Assembly (NCBI RefSeq): GCF_023656415.1
Contig: NZ_JAMOIL010000031.1
Coordinates: 1-53,909 of the forward strand
Origin: Nocardioides bruguierae
GTDB lineage: Bacteria; Actinomycetota; Actinomycetes; Propionibacteriales; Nocardioidaceae
Direction of reading: 5' to 3'
Length of the DNA stretch: 53,909 nucleotides
Part shown: positions 1 to 8,006 of the stretch, in pieces
Numbering within the stretch: the first letter of the stretch is position 1
Layout: every line of letters starts with the position of its first letter
Program-made: the position numbers and the translations under genes
The notes under the pieces: model-generated
Seen by the model: only the letters and a program-made list of their open reading frames with translations
Databases searched by the model: none
Told to the model about the DNA's origin: nothing

Positions 1-1227
1 CCCGACGGTGAGCAGGCGCCGGACGACGGCGCGCTGCCGGCCTCCGCCCTCGACGGTCTCGGCAGTCGACCCTTCGGCCTCTACGTCCACGTGCCGTTCT
101 GCACCGTGCGCTGCGGCTACTGCGACTTCAACACCTACACCTCCGCCGAGCTGGGCGTCGGCCCCGACGGCCGCGGCACCCCCGGTGCCTCCCGCGACAC
201 CTACGCCCAGGCCGCGGTGGCCGAGGTGCGCCGCGCGCGGCAGGTGCTCGGCGACGTCGACCTCCCCGTCGACACCATCTTCTTCGGCGGCGGCACGCCC
301 ACGCTGCTGAGCCCCGACGACCTCGGCTCGGTCATCGACGCGGCCCGCCAGGAGTTCGGGCTCGCGCCCGACGTGGAGGTCACCACCGAGTCCAACCCCG
401 ACTCCGTCGACGCGGCCGCGCTGGCCCGCCTGGCCGAGGTCGGGGTGAACCGGGTCAGCTTCGGCATGCAGAGCCAGGTCTCCCACGTCCTGACGGTGCT
501 CGACCGCACCCACGACCCCCGCCGCGTCCCCGACGTCGTCCGCTGGGCCCGGGAGGGTGGCATCGAGCAGGTCAGCCTCGACCTCATCTACGGCACTCCC
601 GGTGAGTCGCTGGCCGACTGGGAGACCTCGGTGGAGGCCGCCCTGGCGTGCGAGCCCGACCACGTCTCGGCCTACTCGCTCATCGTCGAGGACGGCACCG
701 CTCTGGCCCGCCGCGTCCGTCGTGGCGAGCTGCCCATGCCCGACGAGGACGACCTGGCCGACAAGTACGCCGCCGCCGACTCCCGCCTCGTCGAGGCGGG
801 GCTCTCCTGGTACGAGGTCAGCAACTGGTCCACCTCGGAGGAGACACGCTGCCGCCACAACGTCCTGTACTGGACGGGCGCCGACTGGTGGGGCGTCGGC
901 CCCGGCGCGCACAGCCACGTGGGCGGCACCCGCTGGTGGAACGTCAAGCACCCCGTCGCCTACGCGCAGCGGCTGGGCTCGGGTCTCAGCCCGGCGCTGG
1001 CCCGGGAGGTGCTCTCGGCGGAGGACCGTCGCGTCGAGCGGGTCCTGCTGGAGCTGCGGCTGCGCGAGGGGATGCCGCTGCCGGTCCTGGACGACGGCGG
1101 GCGAGCGGCCGTGCCCGGCCTGGTGGCCCGCGGCCTGCTCGAGGTCGACCCCGGCGCCGACCGCGTCCGGATCACCGACGGCGCCCGCCTGGTGGCGGAC
1201 GCCGTCGTGCGGGACCTGCTGCCCTGA
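1..1227 (+). CDS. hemW: HemW-like radical SAM coproporphyrinogen III oxidase/heme chaperone (5' truncated)
   Basis: The reading frame is open from base 1, so the true start lies upstream of the window; 408 codons are visible. The radical SAM cluster motif CxxxCxYC appears as CTVRCGYC right after HVPF, about 30 residues into the visible part. FFGGGTPTLL and ESNPDS, typical of the HemN/HemW family, follow. Family knowledge: HemW binds a 4Fe-4S cluster and S-adenosylmethionine and, in several bacteria, acts as a heme chaperone rather than a true CPO. The N-terminal Cys that HemN carries for oxidase activity cannot be judged here. Position immediately before hrcA-dnaJ (apart from inserted minus-strand genes) is standard for actinobacteria. 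It ends 46 nt from a convergent gene, with a hairpin between. Confidence 0.95.
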   Translation, partial: PDGEQAPDDGALPASALDGLGSRPFGLYVHVPFCTVRCGYCDFNTYTSAELGVGPDGRGTPGASRDTYAQAAVAEVRRARQVLGDVDLPVDTIFFGGGTPTLLSPDDLGSVIDAARQEFGLAPDVEVTTESNPDSVDAAALARLAEVGVNRVSFGMQSQVSHVLTVLDRTHDPRRVPDVVRWAREGGIEQVSLDLIYGTPGESLADWETSVEAALACEPDHVSAYSLIVEDGTALARRVRRGELPMPDEDDLADKYAAADSRLVEAGLSWYEVSNWSTSEETRCRHNVLYWTGADWWGVGPGAHSHVGGTRWWNVKHPVAYAQRLGSGLSPALAREVLSAEDRRVERVLLELRLREGMPLPVLDDGGRAAVPGLVARGLLEVDPGADRVRITDGARLVADAVVRDLLP

Positions 1228-1232
1228 TCGAA

Positions 1233-1250
1233 CCGGACCTCCGGGTCCGG
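1233..1250. terminator. Hairpin between convergent hemW and DUF4870 genes
   Basis: Perfect 7-bp arms CCGGACC/GGTCCGG with loop TCCG lie 6 nt after the hemW stop and 23 nt before the end of the convergent gene. There is no T-run, so a bidirectional, GC-type terminator is an inference. Confidence 0.55.
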
Positions 1251-1272
1251 GCACCGGCCGGGGACTGTCGGG

Positions 1273-1746
1273 TCAGCTGACCATGCGGATGGTCAGCGGG
1301 TAGCGGTAGTACTCGCCGTTCGCGGACTTCACGGTGCCGATGATGGTGAGCACGAGCCAGGCGATGCCGACGATCGGCAGCAGCACGATCCCGACCAGCA
1401 CGAAGACCAGCACGAACGAGATGACCGCGTAGATCAGGATCGAGAGCTGGAAGTTGAGCGACTCCACGGCGTGGGCGCGGACCCGCGGCGAGGCGTTGCC
1501 CTTGATCAGCATGACCAGCAGCGGGCCGAGGAAGGCCAGCCCGCCGATGACCGAGCCGAGCAGCGCCGTCCAGTGCGCGGCGCACGACCAGGTGTTCTCC
1601 TCGGCCGGCGACATCGGCACCGGGCCACCGGGCGCGCCGTAGCCGTACGGCGGCTGCCCGCCCGGGGGCGGGGGCGGCGGGGCCTGGTGCTGCTCGGCCG
1701 GGTCCTGGCCCTGGTAGGGCTGCTCCGGGTACGGGTCCTGCGTCAT
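1273..1746 (-). CDS. DUF4870 domain membrane protein
   Basis: 157 aa. The first ~45 residues are rich in Pro, Gln, Gly and Tyr (a run of six prolines), a low-complexity cytoplasmic tail. A DUF4870/TIC20-like region follows with three hydrophobic segments (about residues 55-80, 95-122 and 124-142) and the family-like motif RAHAVESLNFQLS. The ATG at 1746 is chosen because GGAGGAAC lies directly upstream with good spacing; an in-frame start at 1818 would add an implausible leader. No biochemical role is established for this family, which is common in Gram-positives as a small integral membrane protein. It is convergent with hemW and transcribed away from the DUF3097 gene's repeat-filled 3' flank. 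Confidence 0.85.
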   Translation of the reverse strand: MTQDPYPEQPYQGQDPAEQHQAPPPPPPGGQPPYGYGAPGGPVPMSPAEENTWSCAAHWTALLGSVIGGLAFLGPLLVMLIKGNASPRVRAHAVESLNFQLSILIYAVISFVLVFVLVGIVLLPIVGIAWLVLTIIGTVKSANGEYYRYPLTIRMVS

Positions 1747-1876
1747 GGTCGTTCCTCCAGGTGCGTGGTCCGGTCGCCCGGGTGATGGCGACGACACTAG
1801 TGGCCCCGGGTGCCCCACGGCCTCGGGGAAGGCCCTGATCCGGGGAGGACTTCCGGCCGCGTACCCGGGGTGCCGC

Positions 1877-1924
1877 CCAGGGTCTCGTCCAGGGTCTCGT
1901 CCAGGGTCTCGCCGGAGGTCTCGC
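1877..1924. repeat. Four 12-bp tandem repeats 3' of the DUF3097 gene
   Basis: Units CCAGGGTCTCGT, CCAGGGTCTCGT, CCAGGGTCTCGC and CGGAGGTCTCGC run back to back. A degenerate fifth unit reaches the DUF3097 stop codon at 1937-1939. The period is exactly 12 bp, i.e. four codons. Confidence 0.85.
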
Positions 1925-1936
1925 CAGGGGGTCTTC

Positions 1937-2782
1937 TCAGGGGGCCGTGACGAAGTCGATGAGCTCCTCGACGCGGCCGAGCAGGGCGGGGTCGAGGTCG
2001 CGGTAGTCCCGCACGCCGCCCAGGATGTGCTTCCACGCCCGGGCGATGTCGGCCTGGTCGCGGTGCGGCCAGCCGAGGCGCTGGCAGGTGCCCTTCTTCC
2101 AGTCCTCGCGGCGCGGGACGTCGGGCCACGAGCCGATGCCGAGCCGGGCGGGCTTCACCGCCTGCCAGATGTCGATGAAGGGGTGGCCGACCACGAGCAC
2201 GTGCGGACCCATGGGGGAACGGGCGACGGCGTCGGCGATCTTGGCCTCCTTGGAGCCGCGGACCAGGTGGTCCACGAGGACGCCGACCTTCTTCTGCGGC
2301 CCGGGTCGCACGTCGCGCAGGTGCTCCACGAGGTCGTCCACGCCGCCGAGGTACTCCACGACGACACCCTCGATGCGCAGGTCGTCGCCCCAGACCTTCT
2401 CCACCAGCTCGGCGTCGTGACGTCCCTCGACGAGGATGCGGCTGGCGCGGGCGACGCGGGCCTTGGCGTCGTGCACGGCCACCGAGCCGGACGCGGTGCG
2501 GGTCTTCTTCTCCGGGCCCGGGCGGGTCACCGGCGGGGTCAGGACGACCGGCTTGCCGTCGAGCAGGAAGCCGGCGCCGAGGGGGAAGGTGCGGCGCGTG
2601 CCGCGACGGTCCTCCAGCGTGAGCACGTGCAGGTCGCGGTCGACCTGGACGATCTCGCCGCAGAAGTCCGTGGTCACCTCCTCGACCACCTCACCGAGGT
2701 TCGCCGGCGCCTCGGTGGCGCGGCCACGCTTCGGGACGTTCCAGTCGCCCGCGAGGACGTCGGTGCCGTATCGATCAGCCAC
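1937..2782 (-). CDS. DUF3097 family protein
   Basis: 281 aa, full length for the actinobacterial DUF3097 family. The N-terminal third holds short beta-rich stretches (CGEIVQVDRDLHVLTLED). The middle has ILVEGRHDAELVEKVWGDDLR and GVLVDHLVRGSKE, resembling the E...D spacing of Toprim folds; that likeness is my inference. The C-terminus carries RREDWKKGTCQRLGW. No activity has been assigned to this family. The GTG at 2782 is used because a -10-like TAGCGT lies 6 nt upstream, suggesting a leaderless message. Its stop is followed by 12-bp tandem repeats. Confidence 0.88.
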   Translation of the reverse strand: MADRYGTDVLAGDWNVPKRGRATEAPANLGEVVEEVTTDFCGEIVQVDRDLHVLTLEDRRGTRRTFPLGAGFLLDGKPVVLTPPVTRPGPEKKTRTASGSVAVHDAKARVARASRILVEGRHDAELVEKVWGDDLRIEGVVVEYLGGVDDLVEHLRDVRPGPQKKVGVLVDHLVRGSKEAKIADAVARSPMGPHVLVVGHPFIDIWQAVKPARLGIGSWPDVPRREDWKKGTCQRLGWPHRDQADIARAWKHILGGVRDYRDLDPALLGRVEELIDFVTAP

Positions 2783-2788
2783 CCGGAC

Positions 2789-2794
2789 ACGCTA
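2789..2794 (-). promoter_or_regulatory. -10 box for DUF3097 gene, leaderless
   Basis: TAGCGT on the minus strand, 6 nt from the GTG at 2782; no Shine-Dalgarno between them. Confidence 0.55.
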
Positions 2795-2863
2795 GGCGCC
2801 CGGCTCAGGGCGGTGTCGGCGGCACGCCGGGTCCAGCACGTCGGGACCACCGGCGACGAGGGC

Positions 2864-3763
2864 TCAGAGCAGGGGGAGACGCTTCTGGCTGCGGGGCAGG
2901 TGCTCGTAGACGCGGCGGACCGCGTCCGCGAGGTCGGCCGGCTCCCAGGGCAGGGTGAGCCCGGCGTCCGTGCTGGTCCAGCCCTCGTGGGCCACGGCGT
3001 CCTCCACGCTCACCCCGCGCGAGGCGAGGTCGCGCACGGTCTCGGCGAGCACGCCCAGGGCGCCGCGCTGGGTCTCGACGAAGTCCCGGTCGACCGGGGT
3101 GCCGTGCCCGGGGACCACCACGGTCGAGGGGCGCAGGAGGGGCAGGACGACGTCGAGGGTGAGCGGCCACTCCAGGGGGAAGCTGTCGGGGCCCAGGGCG
3201 GGCGGGCCGGCGGACTCCACGAGGTCGCCCGCGACGACCACGTCGGCGTCGGGCACGACCGCGACGAGGTCGCCGCTGGTGTGGCCGCGCCCGGGGTGCA
3301 GCAGCTCGACGAGCCGGTCGCCGAGGTCGACGAACCCGGCGGAGGAGAAGACGTGGTCGGGCAGCACGAGCGCGTCGACGTCGTCCTGCGTCGTGCGCCA
3401 CCCCTCGGCGGAGGTGTTCTCGGGCGCAGGCCCGGGGTCCGCGGACCAGGCGGTGAGCTCGGCGAGGCAGCCCTCGTGCGCGTGCACCGGCAGGTCGTCG
3501 CCCCAGGTGGCGCGCAGCGCGGGGGTGCCGAGGACGTGGTCGTGGTGCGCGTGGGTCAGCACCGTCGCCACCACGGCGGTGCCGGGCGCCAGGGACGAGG
3601 CGAGCGACACGACGTCGTCGCGCAGCGCTGCTCCGGCGGCCAGGCACGCGTGCGTGTCGACCACCACCAGGCCGCGCTCACCGGCGACGACGGTGACGTT
3701 GACGTCGTACCAGGGGCGGGCCGAGACCCAGACGCGGTCGGCGATCTCCGTGAACGTGCTCAC
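2864..3763 (-). CDS. MBL-fold metallo-hydrolase
   Basis: 299 aa with the zinc signature THAHHDH (HxHxDH) around residue 70, a downstream HTSGD (third metal His), VVAGDLVE (metal-bridging Asp) and VVPGHG (last His). This is the complete ligand set of a binuclear metallo-beta-lactamase-fold hydrolase. There is no signal peptide, so it is cytoplasmic. The substrate cannot be read from sequence; glyoxalase II-like, quorum-quenching or generic hydrolase roles are all possible. The GTG start at 3763 lies 6 nt after a -10-like hexamer. It sits alone between the DUF3097 and DUF2470 genes, all on the minus strand but with separate promoters. Confidence 0.9.
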   Translation of the reverse strand: MSTFTEIADRVWVSARPWYDVNVTVVAGERGLVVVDTHACLAAGAALRDDVVSLASSLAPGTAVVATVLTHAHHDHVLGTPALRATWGDDLPVHAHEGCLAELTAWSADPGPAPENTSAEGWRTTQDDVDALVLPDHVFSSAGFVDLGDRLVELLHPGRGHTSGDLVAVVPDADVVVAGDLVESAGPPALGPDSFPLEWPLTLDVVLPLLRPSTVVVPGHGTPVDRDFVETQRGALGVLAETVRDLASRGVSVEDAVAHEGWTSTDAGLTLPWEPADLADAVRRVYEHLPRSQKRLPLL

Positions 3764-3769
3764 ACCACC

Positions 3770-3775
3770 ACCCTA
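3770..3775 (-). promoter_or_regulatory. -10 box for MBL-fold gene, leaderless
   Basis: TAGGGT on the minus strand ends 6 nt before the GTG at 3763; the spacer is GGTGGT. Confidence 0.5.
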
Positions 3776-3820
3776 GGGGCGCGATGCTCGGGCCAACCGG
3801 ACAGCCCCGGGGCGCGGAGG

Positions 3821-4540
3821 TCAGTGCAGGGCGAGGCCGAGCGCGTCGCGCAGCAGCGGGCCGAGGTCCTCGGGGCCCTCCGCGGGCAGCACGAACGGCA
3901 CCCGGCGCTCGTGGGCGCCCTCGTGGTCGATCCAGGCCACGACCGCGCCGTCGGCGTCCATCGAGGTCAGGGACGCGGCGATCATCCGCGCCTCCGGACG
4001 GCCGACGAGCCGCCCCACGGCCTCGCGCAGCAGGTCGCCGTGGCTGGCGTTGGCGTGCGCGCAGCAGCGGGCCAGGTGGCCGGCGTTGAGCGCCAGGTCG
4101 GGGGCGGAGAACGTCGACACGTCCACCGGCACCGACCCTGCGGAGCGGTGCAGCACGACCGTGGCGACCTCGAGCCGCAGCGTCACCTGGTCGCCGTGGG
4201 CCTCGACGTCCGCCAGGGCCAGCGTGCCGTGCAGGTCGAGGCGCGCGGCCTCGACGCCGCCGGGGAGCAGCTCGCCGGGAGCCGCCTCGGCCAGCCACAG
4301 GCGCACGCCCAGGCCCTCCCGGGCCGCGGCCACCAGCACGTGGTCGGTGGGCACCAGGAGGTGCGGCCGGCCGCCGTCGTCCACGAGCGAGACGCCCGCC
4401 AGCGAGAGCGGCGCGGTGGCCGGCTCCTGCGCCTGCGTGGGCGTGGCCAGGTGCAACGACGCCCGTGCCGGTGCCGCGAGCACGGAGCGGGCGGCGCGGG
4501 CCGCCTCGACGTCGGTGCTGGGCGCGCGGTGCAGGGTCAT
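3821..4540 (-). CDS. DUF2470 domain-containing protein
   Basis: 239 aa, no signal peptide. The C-terminal ~90 residues match DUF2470, the domain found at the end of HugZ-type heme oxygenases and related flavin-binding split-barrel proteins: HLARCCAHANASHGDLLRE, then SLTSMDADGAVVAWIDHEG. The N-terminal ~140 residues form a weakly conserved beta-rich region lacking an obvious catalytic signature. Family knowledge links such proteins to heme or iron handling, which fits the DtxR-like boxes upstream at 4612-4645. The ATG at 4540 lacks a strong Shine-Dalgarno, so the start is moderately certain. Alternative: a non-enzymatic heme- or flavin-binding protein. Confidence 0.75.
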   Translation of the reverse strand: MTLHRAPSTDVEAARAARSVLAAPARASLHLATPTQAQEPATAPLSLAGVSLVDDGGRPHLLVPTDHVLVAAAREGLGVRLWLAEAAPGELLPGGVEAARLDLHGTLALADVEAHGDQVTLRLEVATVVLHRSAGSVPVDVSTFSAPDLALNAGHLARCCAHANASHGDLLREAVGRLVGRPEARMIAASLTSMDADGAVVAWIDHEGAHERRVPFVLPAEGPEDLGPLLRDALGLALH

Positions 4541-4611
4541 GCGGATGGCCTCCGGTGCTCGGTGCGAGGGTGGTCGGTGCGCCGGACGACCGCCGGCAGC
4601 CTCGAGTGTGG

Positions 4612-4645
4612 CATGGAGAGGCTTGCCTAACCAAGGGTTGCCTCA
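4612..4645 (-). promoter_or_regulatory. Candidate tandem DtxR/IdeR-type iron boxes
   Basis: On the minus strand TTAGGCAAGCCT (from 4630) and TGAGGCAACCCT (from 4645) are repeated 15 bp apart. The first 19-mer matches the iron-box consensus TWAGGTWAGSCTWACCTWA at 14 of 19 positions and the second at 12. They lie 72-105 nt upstream of the DUF2470 start. The matches are imperfect, so this is a hypothesis. Confidence 0.4.
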
Positions 4646-4726
4646 CTTGGTGGGACGACGGTTCCTGCGAGCAACTCGGGGCAGGGCGCCGCGGCTCGCC
4701 CGACGTGCGTCACGCGACGTGGCGAG

Positions 4727-4732
4727 TAGGCT
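4727..4732 (+). promoter_or_regulatory. Likely hrcA -10 element
   Basis: TAGGCT directly abuts the CIRCE operator, so repressor bound there would block the transcription start. No convincing -35 is visible. Confidence 0.4.
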
Positions 4733-4758
4733 TGGCACTCACGACGCGCGAGTGCCAG
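4732..4758 (+). promoter_or_regulatory. CIRCE operator (HrcA binding site)
   Basis: TTGGCACTC, nine bases, GAGTGCCAG: the TTAGCACTC-N9-GAGTGCTAA consensus with changes only in the outer positions; the inner 8-bp arms are perfectly complementary. It lies 94 nt before hrcA. HrcA binds this element to repress heat-shock genes, so hrcA (and probably dnaJ) is autoregulated. Confidence 0.93.
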
Positions 4759-4852
4759 TGGTGGGCCCTGGTCCGGCACGGCTCACGCGCGCCGGTCCAC
4801 CCAGTCCAGATCAGCCCAGCCCCGTTCAGCCCCGTCGACGCCAGGAGGTGCC

Positions 4853-5911
4853 GTGATCCAGGAGGAGCGACGACTCGCCGTCCTGCGCGCCATCGTGGAG
4901 GACTACGTGGCCACCGAGGAGCCCGTCGGCTCCAAGGCGCTCGTCGAGCGGCACGGCCTCGGCGTCTCGCCGGCCACCGTGCGCAACGACATGGCCGCGC
5001 TGGAGGACGAGGGCTACATCGCCCAGCCGCACACCAGCGCGGGCCGCATCCCCACCGACAAGGGCTACCGGCTCTTCGTCGACCGGCTGACCACCGTCAA
5101 GCCGCTCTCGGGGGCCGAGCGCCGGGCCATCTCGACCTTCCTCGAGGGCGCCGTGGACATCGACGACGTCGTCCAGCGCTCGGTGCGGCTGCTCTCGCAG
5201 CTGACCCGCCAGGTCGCCGTGGTCCAGTACCCGACGCTCTCGGGCTCGACGGTGCGGCACGTCGAGCTCGTCGTGCTCACGCCCGAGCGGGTCCTCGTCG
5301 TGCTCATCCTCTCCTCCGGGCGGGTGGAGCAACGCGTCGTCGAGCTGCCCGCCGCGCTGGACGAGGAGGCGCTGGCCACCCTGCGCAGCCGCGTGCTGCA
5401 CGCGGCGACCGGCCAGCGGATCGCCGAGGCCATGGAGGCGCTCGCCACCCTGGCGCCGGACCCCGAGGAGCTGCCGCACGGCGCGCCCTCGCCGGTGCCC
5501 GGTGCCGACCCGCGCAGCGTCGCCGCCGTGGTCGACGTGCTGCTGGAGGCGATGAGCGACGAGCGCTCCGACCAGCGCGTGGCCGTCGGTGGTGCCGCGA
5601 ACCTGGCGCGCTTCGGGGACAGCTTCGACACCGCCGTCCGCCCGCTCCTGGAGGCGCTCGAGGAGCACGTCGTGCTGCTCAAGCTCATCGGCGAGGCGGG
5701 CTCCGGCGGGCTGGTGACGGTGCGGATCGGCGCCGAGGGCCCGATCGAGCAGCTGTCCTCGACCAGCGTCGTCTCCACCGGCTACGGCCCGGGCAGCCAG
5801 TCCCTGGCCTCGCTCGGCATCGTCGGGCCGACCCGCATGGACTACCCGAGCACCATGGCCGCCGTGCGCGCCGTGGCCGGCTACGTCTCCCGCATCCTCG
5901 ACGAGGGCTGA
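4853..5911 (+). CDS. hrcA: Heat-inducible transcription repressor HrcA
   Basis: 352 aa, normal HrcA length. The N-terminal winged helix (about residues 1-85) contains EEPVGSKAL, SPATVRNDMAALE and GYIAQPHTSAGRIPTDKGYRLFVD, diagnostic for the family. The GAF-like dimerisation domain follows, ending with MDYPSTMAAVRAVAGYVSRIL. It represses heat-shock operons through CIRCE, and an operator sits just upstream. The GTG at 4853 is preceded by AGGAGGT with correct spacing. dnaJ follows after 106 nt holding a tandem repeat, consistent with one transcript. Confidence 0.97.
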   Translation: MIQEERRLAVLRAIVEDYVATEEPVGSKALVERHGLGVSPATVRNDMAALEDEGYIAQPHTSAGRIPTDKGYRLFVDRLTTVKPLSGAERRAISTFLEGAVDIDDVVQRSVRLLSQLTRQVAVVQYPTLSGSTVRHVELVVLTPERVLVVLILSSGRVEQRVVELPAALDEEALATLRSRVLHAATGQRIAEAMEALATLAPDPEELPHGAPSPVPGADPRSVAAVVDVLLEAMSDERSDQRVAVGGAANLARFGDSFDTAVRPLLEALEEHVVLLKLIGEAGSGGLVTVRIGAEGPIEQLSSTSVVSTGYGPGSQSLASLGIVGPTRMDYPSTMAAVRAVAGYVSRILDEG

Positions 5912-5946
5912 CGCCGCCCTCTGCCGCACCTCCCGCACGACCCCCC

Positions 5947-5993
5947 CCTGACACACCACCTGACACACCCCTGACACACCGCCTGACAGACCC
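5947..5993. repeat. 12-bp tandem repeat between hrcA and dnaJ
   Basis: About four units of CCTGACACACCN (5947-5958, 5959-5970, a unit one base short, then CCTGACAGACCC). Each unit contains TGA; the last two TGAs fall in the hrcA reading frame. Nothing else is seen in this 106-nt gap. Confidence 0.8.
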
Positions 5994-6017
5994 AGCGAAG
6001 GAACACGAAGGAACACC

Positions 6018-7196
6018 GTGGCCCAGGACCTGTACGAGACCCTCGGGGTCTCCCGCGACGCCGACGCCGACGCGATCAAGAAGGCGTACCGCCGGATGGC
6101 GCGCAAGTACCACCCGGACGTGAACCCCGACCCGGAGGCCCAGGAGAAGTTCGGCGAGGTCAGCCGCGCCTACGAGGTGCTCTCCGACCCGGACAAGAAG
6201 GCCCACTACGACCGCGGCGGCGACCCGTTCGGCTCCGCCGGCGGCGGCTTCGGCGGTGGTGGGGCCCAGGGCTTCTCGTTCACCGACATCATGGACGCCT
6301 TCTTCGGCGGTGCCGGCCAGGCCCAGGGCCGTGGCCCGCGCCCGCGGATGCGTCGCGGCCAGGACGCGCTCATCCAGCTCGAGGTGAGCCTGGCCGAGGC
6401 GGCGTTCGGCACCACCCGCGAGATCACCGTCGACACCGCGGTCACCTGCGGCACCTGCGGCGGCGACGGCGCGGCGCCCGGCTCCTCGCCGGTGCCCTGC
6501 GAGACCTGCCACGGCCAGGGCGAGGTCGCCCACGTGCAGCGCTCGTTCCTCGGCGAGGTGCGCACGCTGCGTCCCTGCGCCGCCTGCCGCGGCTTCGGCA
6601 CGGTCATCCCCGACCCCTGCCGCGAGTGCGCCGGCGACGGCCGTGTCCGCTCCCGCCGCACCCTCACCGTCAAGATCCCCGGCGGCGTCGACACCGGCAC
6701 CCGCGTCCAGCTCTCCGAGCAGGGCGAGGTCGGCCCCGGCGGTGGCCCCGCCGGCGACCTCTACGTCGAGGTGCACGTCGGCCGGCACGACACCTTCACC
6801 CGTGAGGGCACCGACCTGCACTGCACGGTCAGCCTGCCGATGACGGCCGCCGCGCTCGGCACCACCCTGACCCTGCCGACCCTGGAGGCCGACGTGGTGC
6901 CCGAGGGCAGCGAGCCCTCGACCGACCTGGAGACGAGCTTCGAGATCGACGTGAAGCCCGGCACCCAGTCCGGCACGCAGCAGGTGCTGCGCGGGCGCGG
7001 CGTGCCCGGCCTGCGCGGCGGGCGTGGCGACCTGGTCGTCACCATCGCCGTCGACACGCCCACCAAGCTCGACGCCCGCCAGGAGGAGCTGCTCCGCGAG
7101 CTCGCCGCCGTGCGCGGCGAGGAGGCCCCGTCGGGCACCGTGAAGCCGGGCACGAAGTCGGTCTTCGGCCGGCTGCGCGACGCGTTCAACCACTGA
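6018..7196 (+). CDS. dnaJ: Molecular chaperone DnaJ
   Basis: 392 aa. J-domain in residues 1-70 (YETLGVSRDADADAIKKAYR, HPD in KYHPDVNP) stimulates DnaK ATPase. A short Gly/Phe linker (FGGGGAQGF) follows, then four CxxCxGxG zinc-binding repeats: CGTCGGDG, CETCHGQG, CAACRGFG, CRECAGDG. C-terminal substrate-binding beta domains complete the protein. This is the DnaJ2 type that pairs with hrcA in actinobacteria rather than the copy in the dnaK operon. The GTG start has only a weak AAGGA. rsmE begins 13 nt after the stop, so co-transcription is likely. Confidence 0.96.
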   Translation: MAQDLYETLGVSRDADADAIKKAYRRMARKYHPDVNPDPEAQEKFGEVSRAYEVLSDPDKKAHYDRGGDPFGSAGGGFGGGGAQGFSFTDIMDAFFGGAGQAQGRGPRPRMRRGQDALIQLEVSLAEAAFGTTREITVDTAVTCGTCGGDGAAPGSSPVPCETCHGQGEVAHVQRSFLGEVRTLRPCAACRGFGTVIPDPCRECAGDGRVRSRRTLTVKIPGGVDTGTRVQLSEQGEVGPGGGPAGDLYVEVHVGRHDTFTREGTDLHCTVSLPMTAAALGTTLTLPTLEADVVPEGSEPSTDLETSFEIDVKPGTQSGTQQVLRGRGVPGLRGGRGDLVVTIAVDTPTKLDARQEELLRELAAVRGEEAPSGTVKPGTKSVFGRLRDAFNH

Positions 7197-7209
7197 GCGG
7201 GTCGCACGC

Positions 7210-7956
7210 ATGAGCCTCCCGGTGCACCTCGCGCCCTCGCTCGCCGACGCCCACGTCGGTGGCGAGGTGCGGATCGAGGGCGACGAGGCCCACCACGCCG
7301 TCGCCGTCCGCCGGCTCGCGGTGGGGGAGCGCGTCGTCCTCACCGACGGGCACGGCAGGACGGCGACGGGCCCGGTGTCCGCCACCGGCAAGAAGGTCTT
7401 CTCCGTGACCGTCGAGAAGGTCGTCGACCATCCCGAGCCCGCACCGGCCCTGACCGTGGTGCAGGCGCTGCCGAAGGGCGATCGCGGCGAGCTCGCCGTC
7501 GAGGTGCTCACCGAGGTCGGTGTCGCCCGGGTCGTGCCCTGGGCGGCCGCTCGCTCGGTGGCCGTCTGGAAGGGCGAGCGCGCCGCCAGGTCGCACGCCA
7601 AGTGGGCCGCCACGGCCCGCGAGGCCGCCAAGCAGGCACGCCGCCCGTGGCACCCGGTCGTGGACCCGCTCGCCACCACCGGGCAGGTGGCCGACCTGCT
7701 GCGCGAGCACGACCTCGTCGTCGTCCTGCACGAGGAGGCGACCTCGTCCCTGGCGACCGTCCCGGTGCCGGCGTCCGGTCGCGTCGCCGTCGTCGTCGGC
7801 CCCGAGGGCGGTCTGACCCCCGAGGAGCTCGCCGCCTTCGAGGACGCCGGGGCGCGCACCGTCCTGCTGGGCACCGAGGTGCTCCGCACCTCGACCGCCG
7901 GCCTGGCCGCCTGTGCGGCGCTGCTCTCGCGCACCGCGCGCTGGGGCGGTGCCTGA
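7210..7956 (+). CDS. rsmE: 16S rRNA (uracil-1498-N3)-methyltransferase RsmE
   Basis: 248 aa, the family's usual length. An N-terminal PUA-like region (VRIEGDEAHHAVAVRRLAVG) is followed by the SPOUT methyltransferase domain. Its knot motifs are VVVGPEGGLTPEELAAFEDAG and VLLGTEVLRTSTAG, which bind S-adenosylmethionine; KQARRPWHPVV lies between. It methylates U1498 of 16S rRNA in assembled 30S subunits. It is 13 nt downstream of dnaJ in the conserved dnaJ-rsmE order. No clear Shine-Dalgarno precedes the ATG. Confidence 0.95.
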   Translation: MSLPVHLAPSLADAHVGGEVRIEGDEAHHAVAVRRLAVGERVVLTDGHGRTATGPVSATGKKVFSVTVEKVVDHPEPAPALTVVQALPKGDRGELAVEVLTEVGVARVVPWAAARSVAVWKGERAARSHAKWAATAREAAKQARRPWHPVVDPLATTGQVADLLREHDLVVVLHEEATSSLATVPVPASGRVAVVVGPEGGLTPEELAAFEDAGARTVLLGTEVLRTSTAGLAACAALLSRTARWGGA

Positions 7957-8006
7957 GCCGCTGCCCGATCCCGTCGGACGGCCTCCGGGGCACCGCCGCC
8001 GCGGCG

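Noticed and set aside
1745..4630. A 961-codon open frame opposite the DUF3097, MBL and DUF2470 genes
   Set aside because: High-GC genomes produce long stop-free antisense frames; the minus-strand genes have clear domains and start signals, while this frame is low-complexity Arg/Gly/Val.
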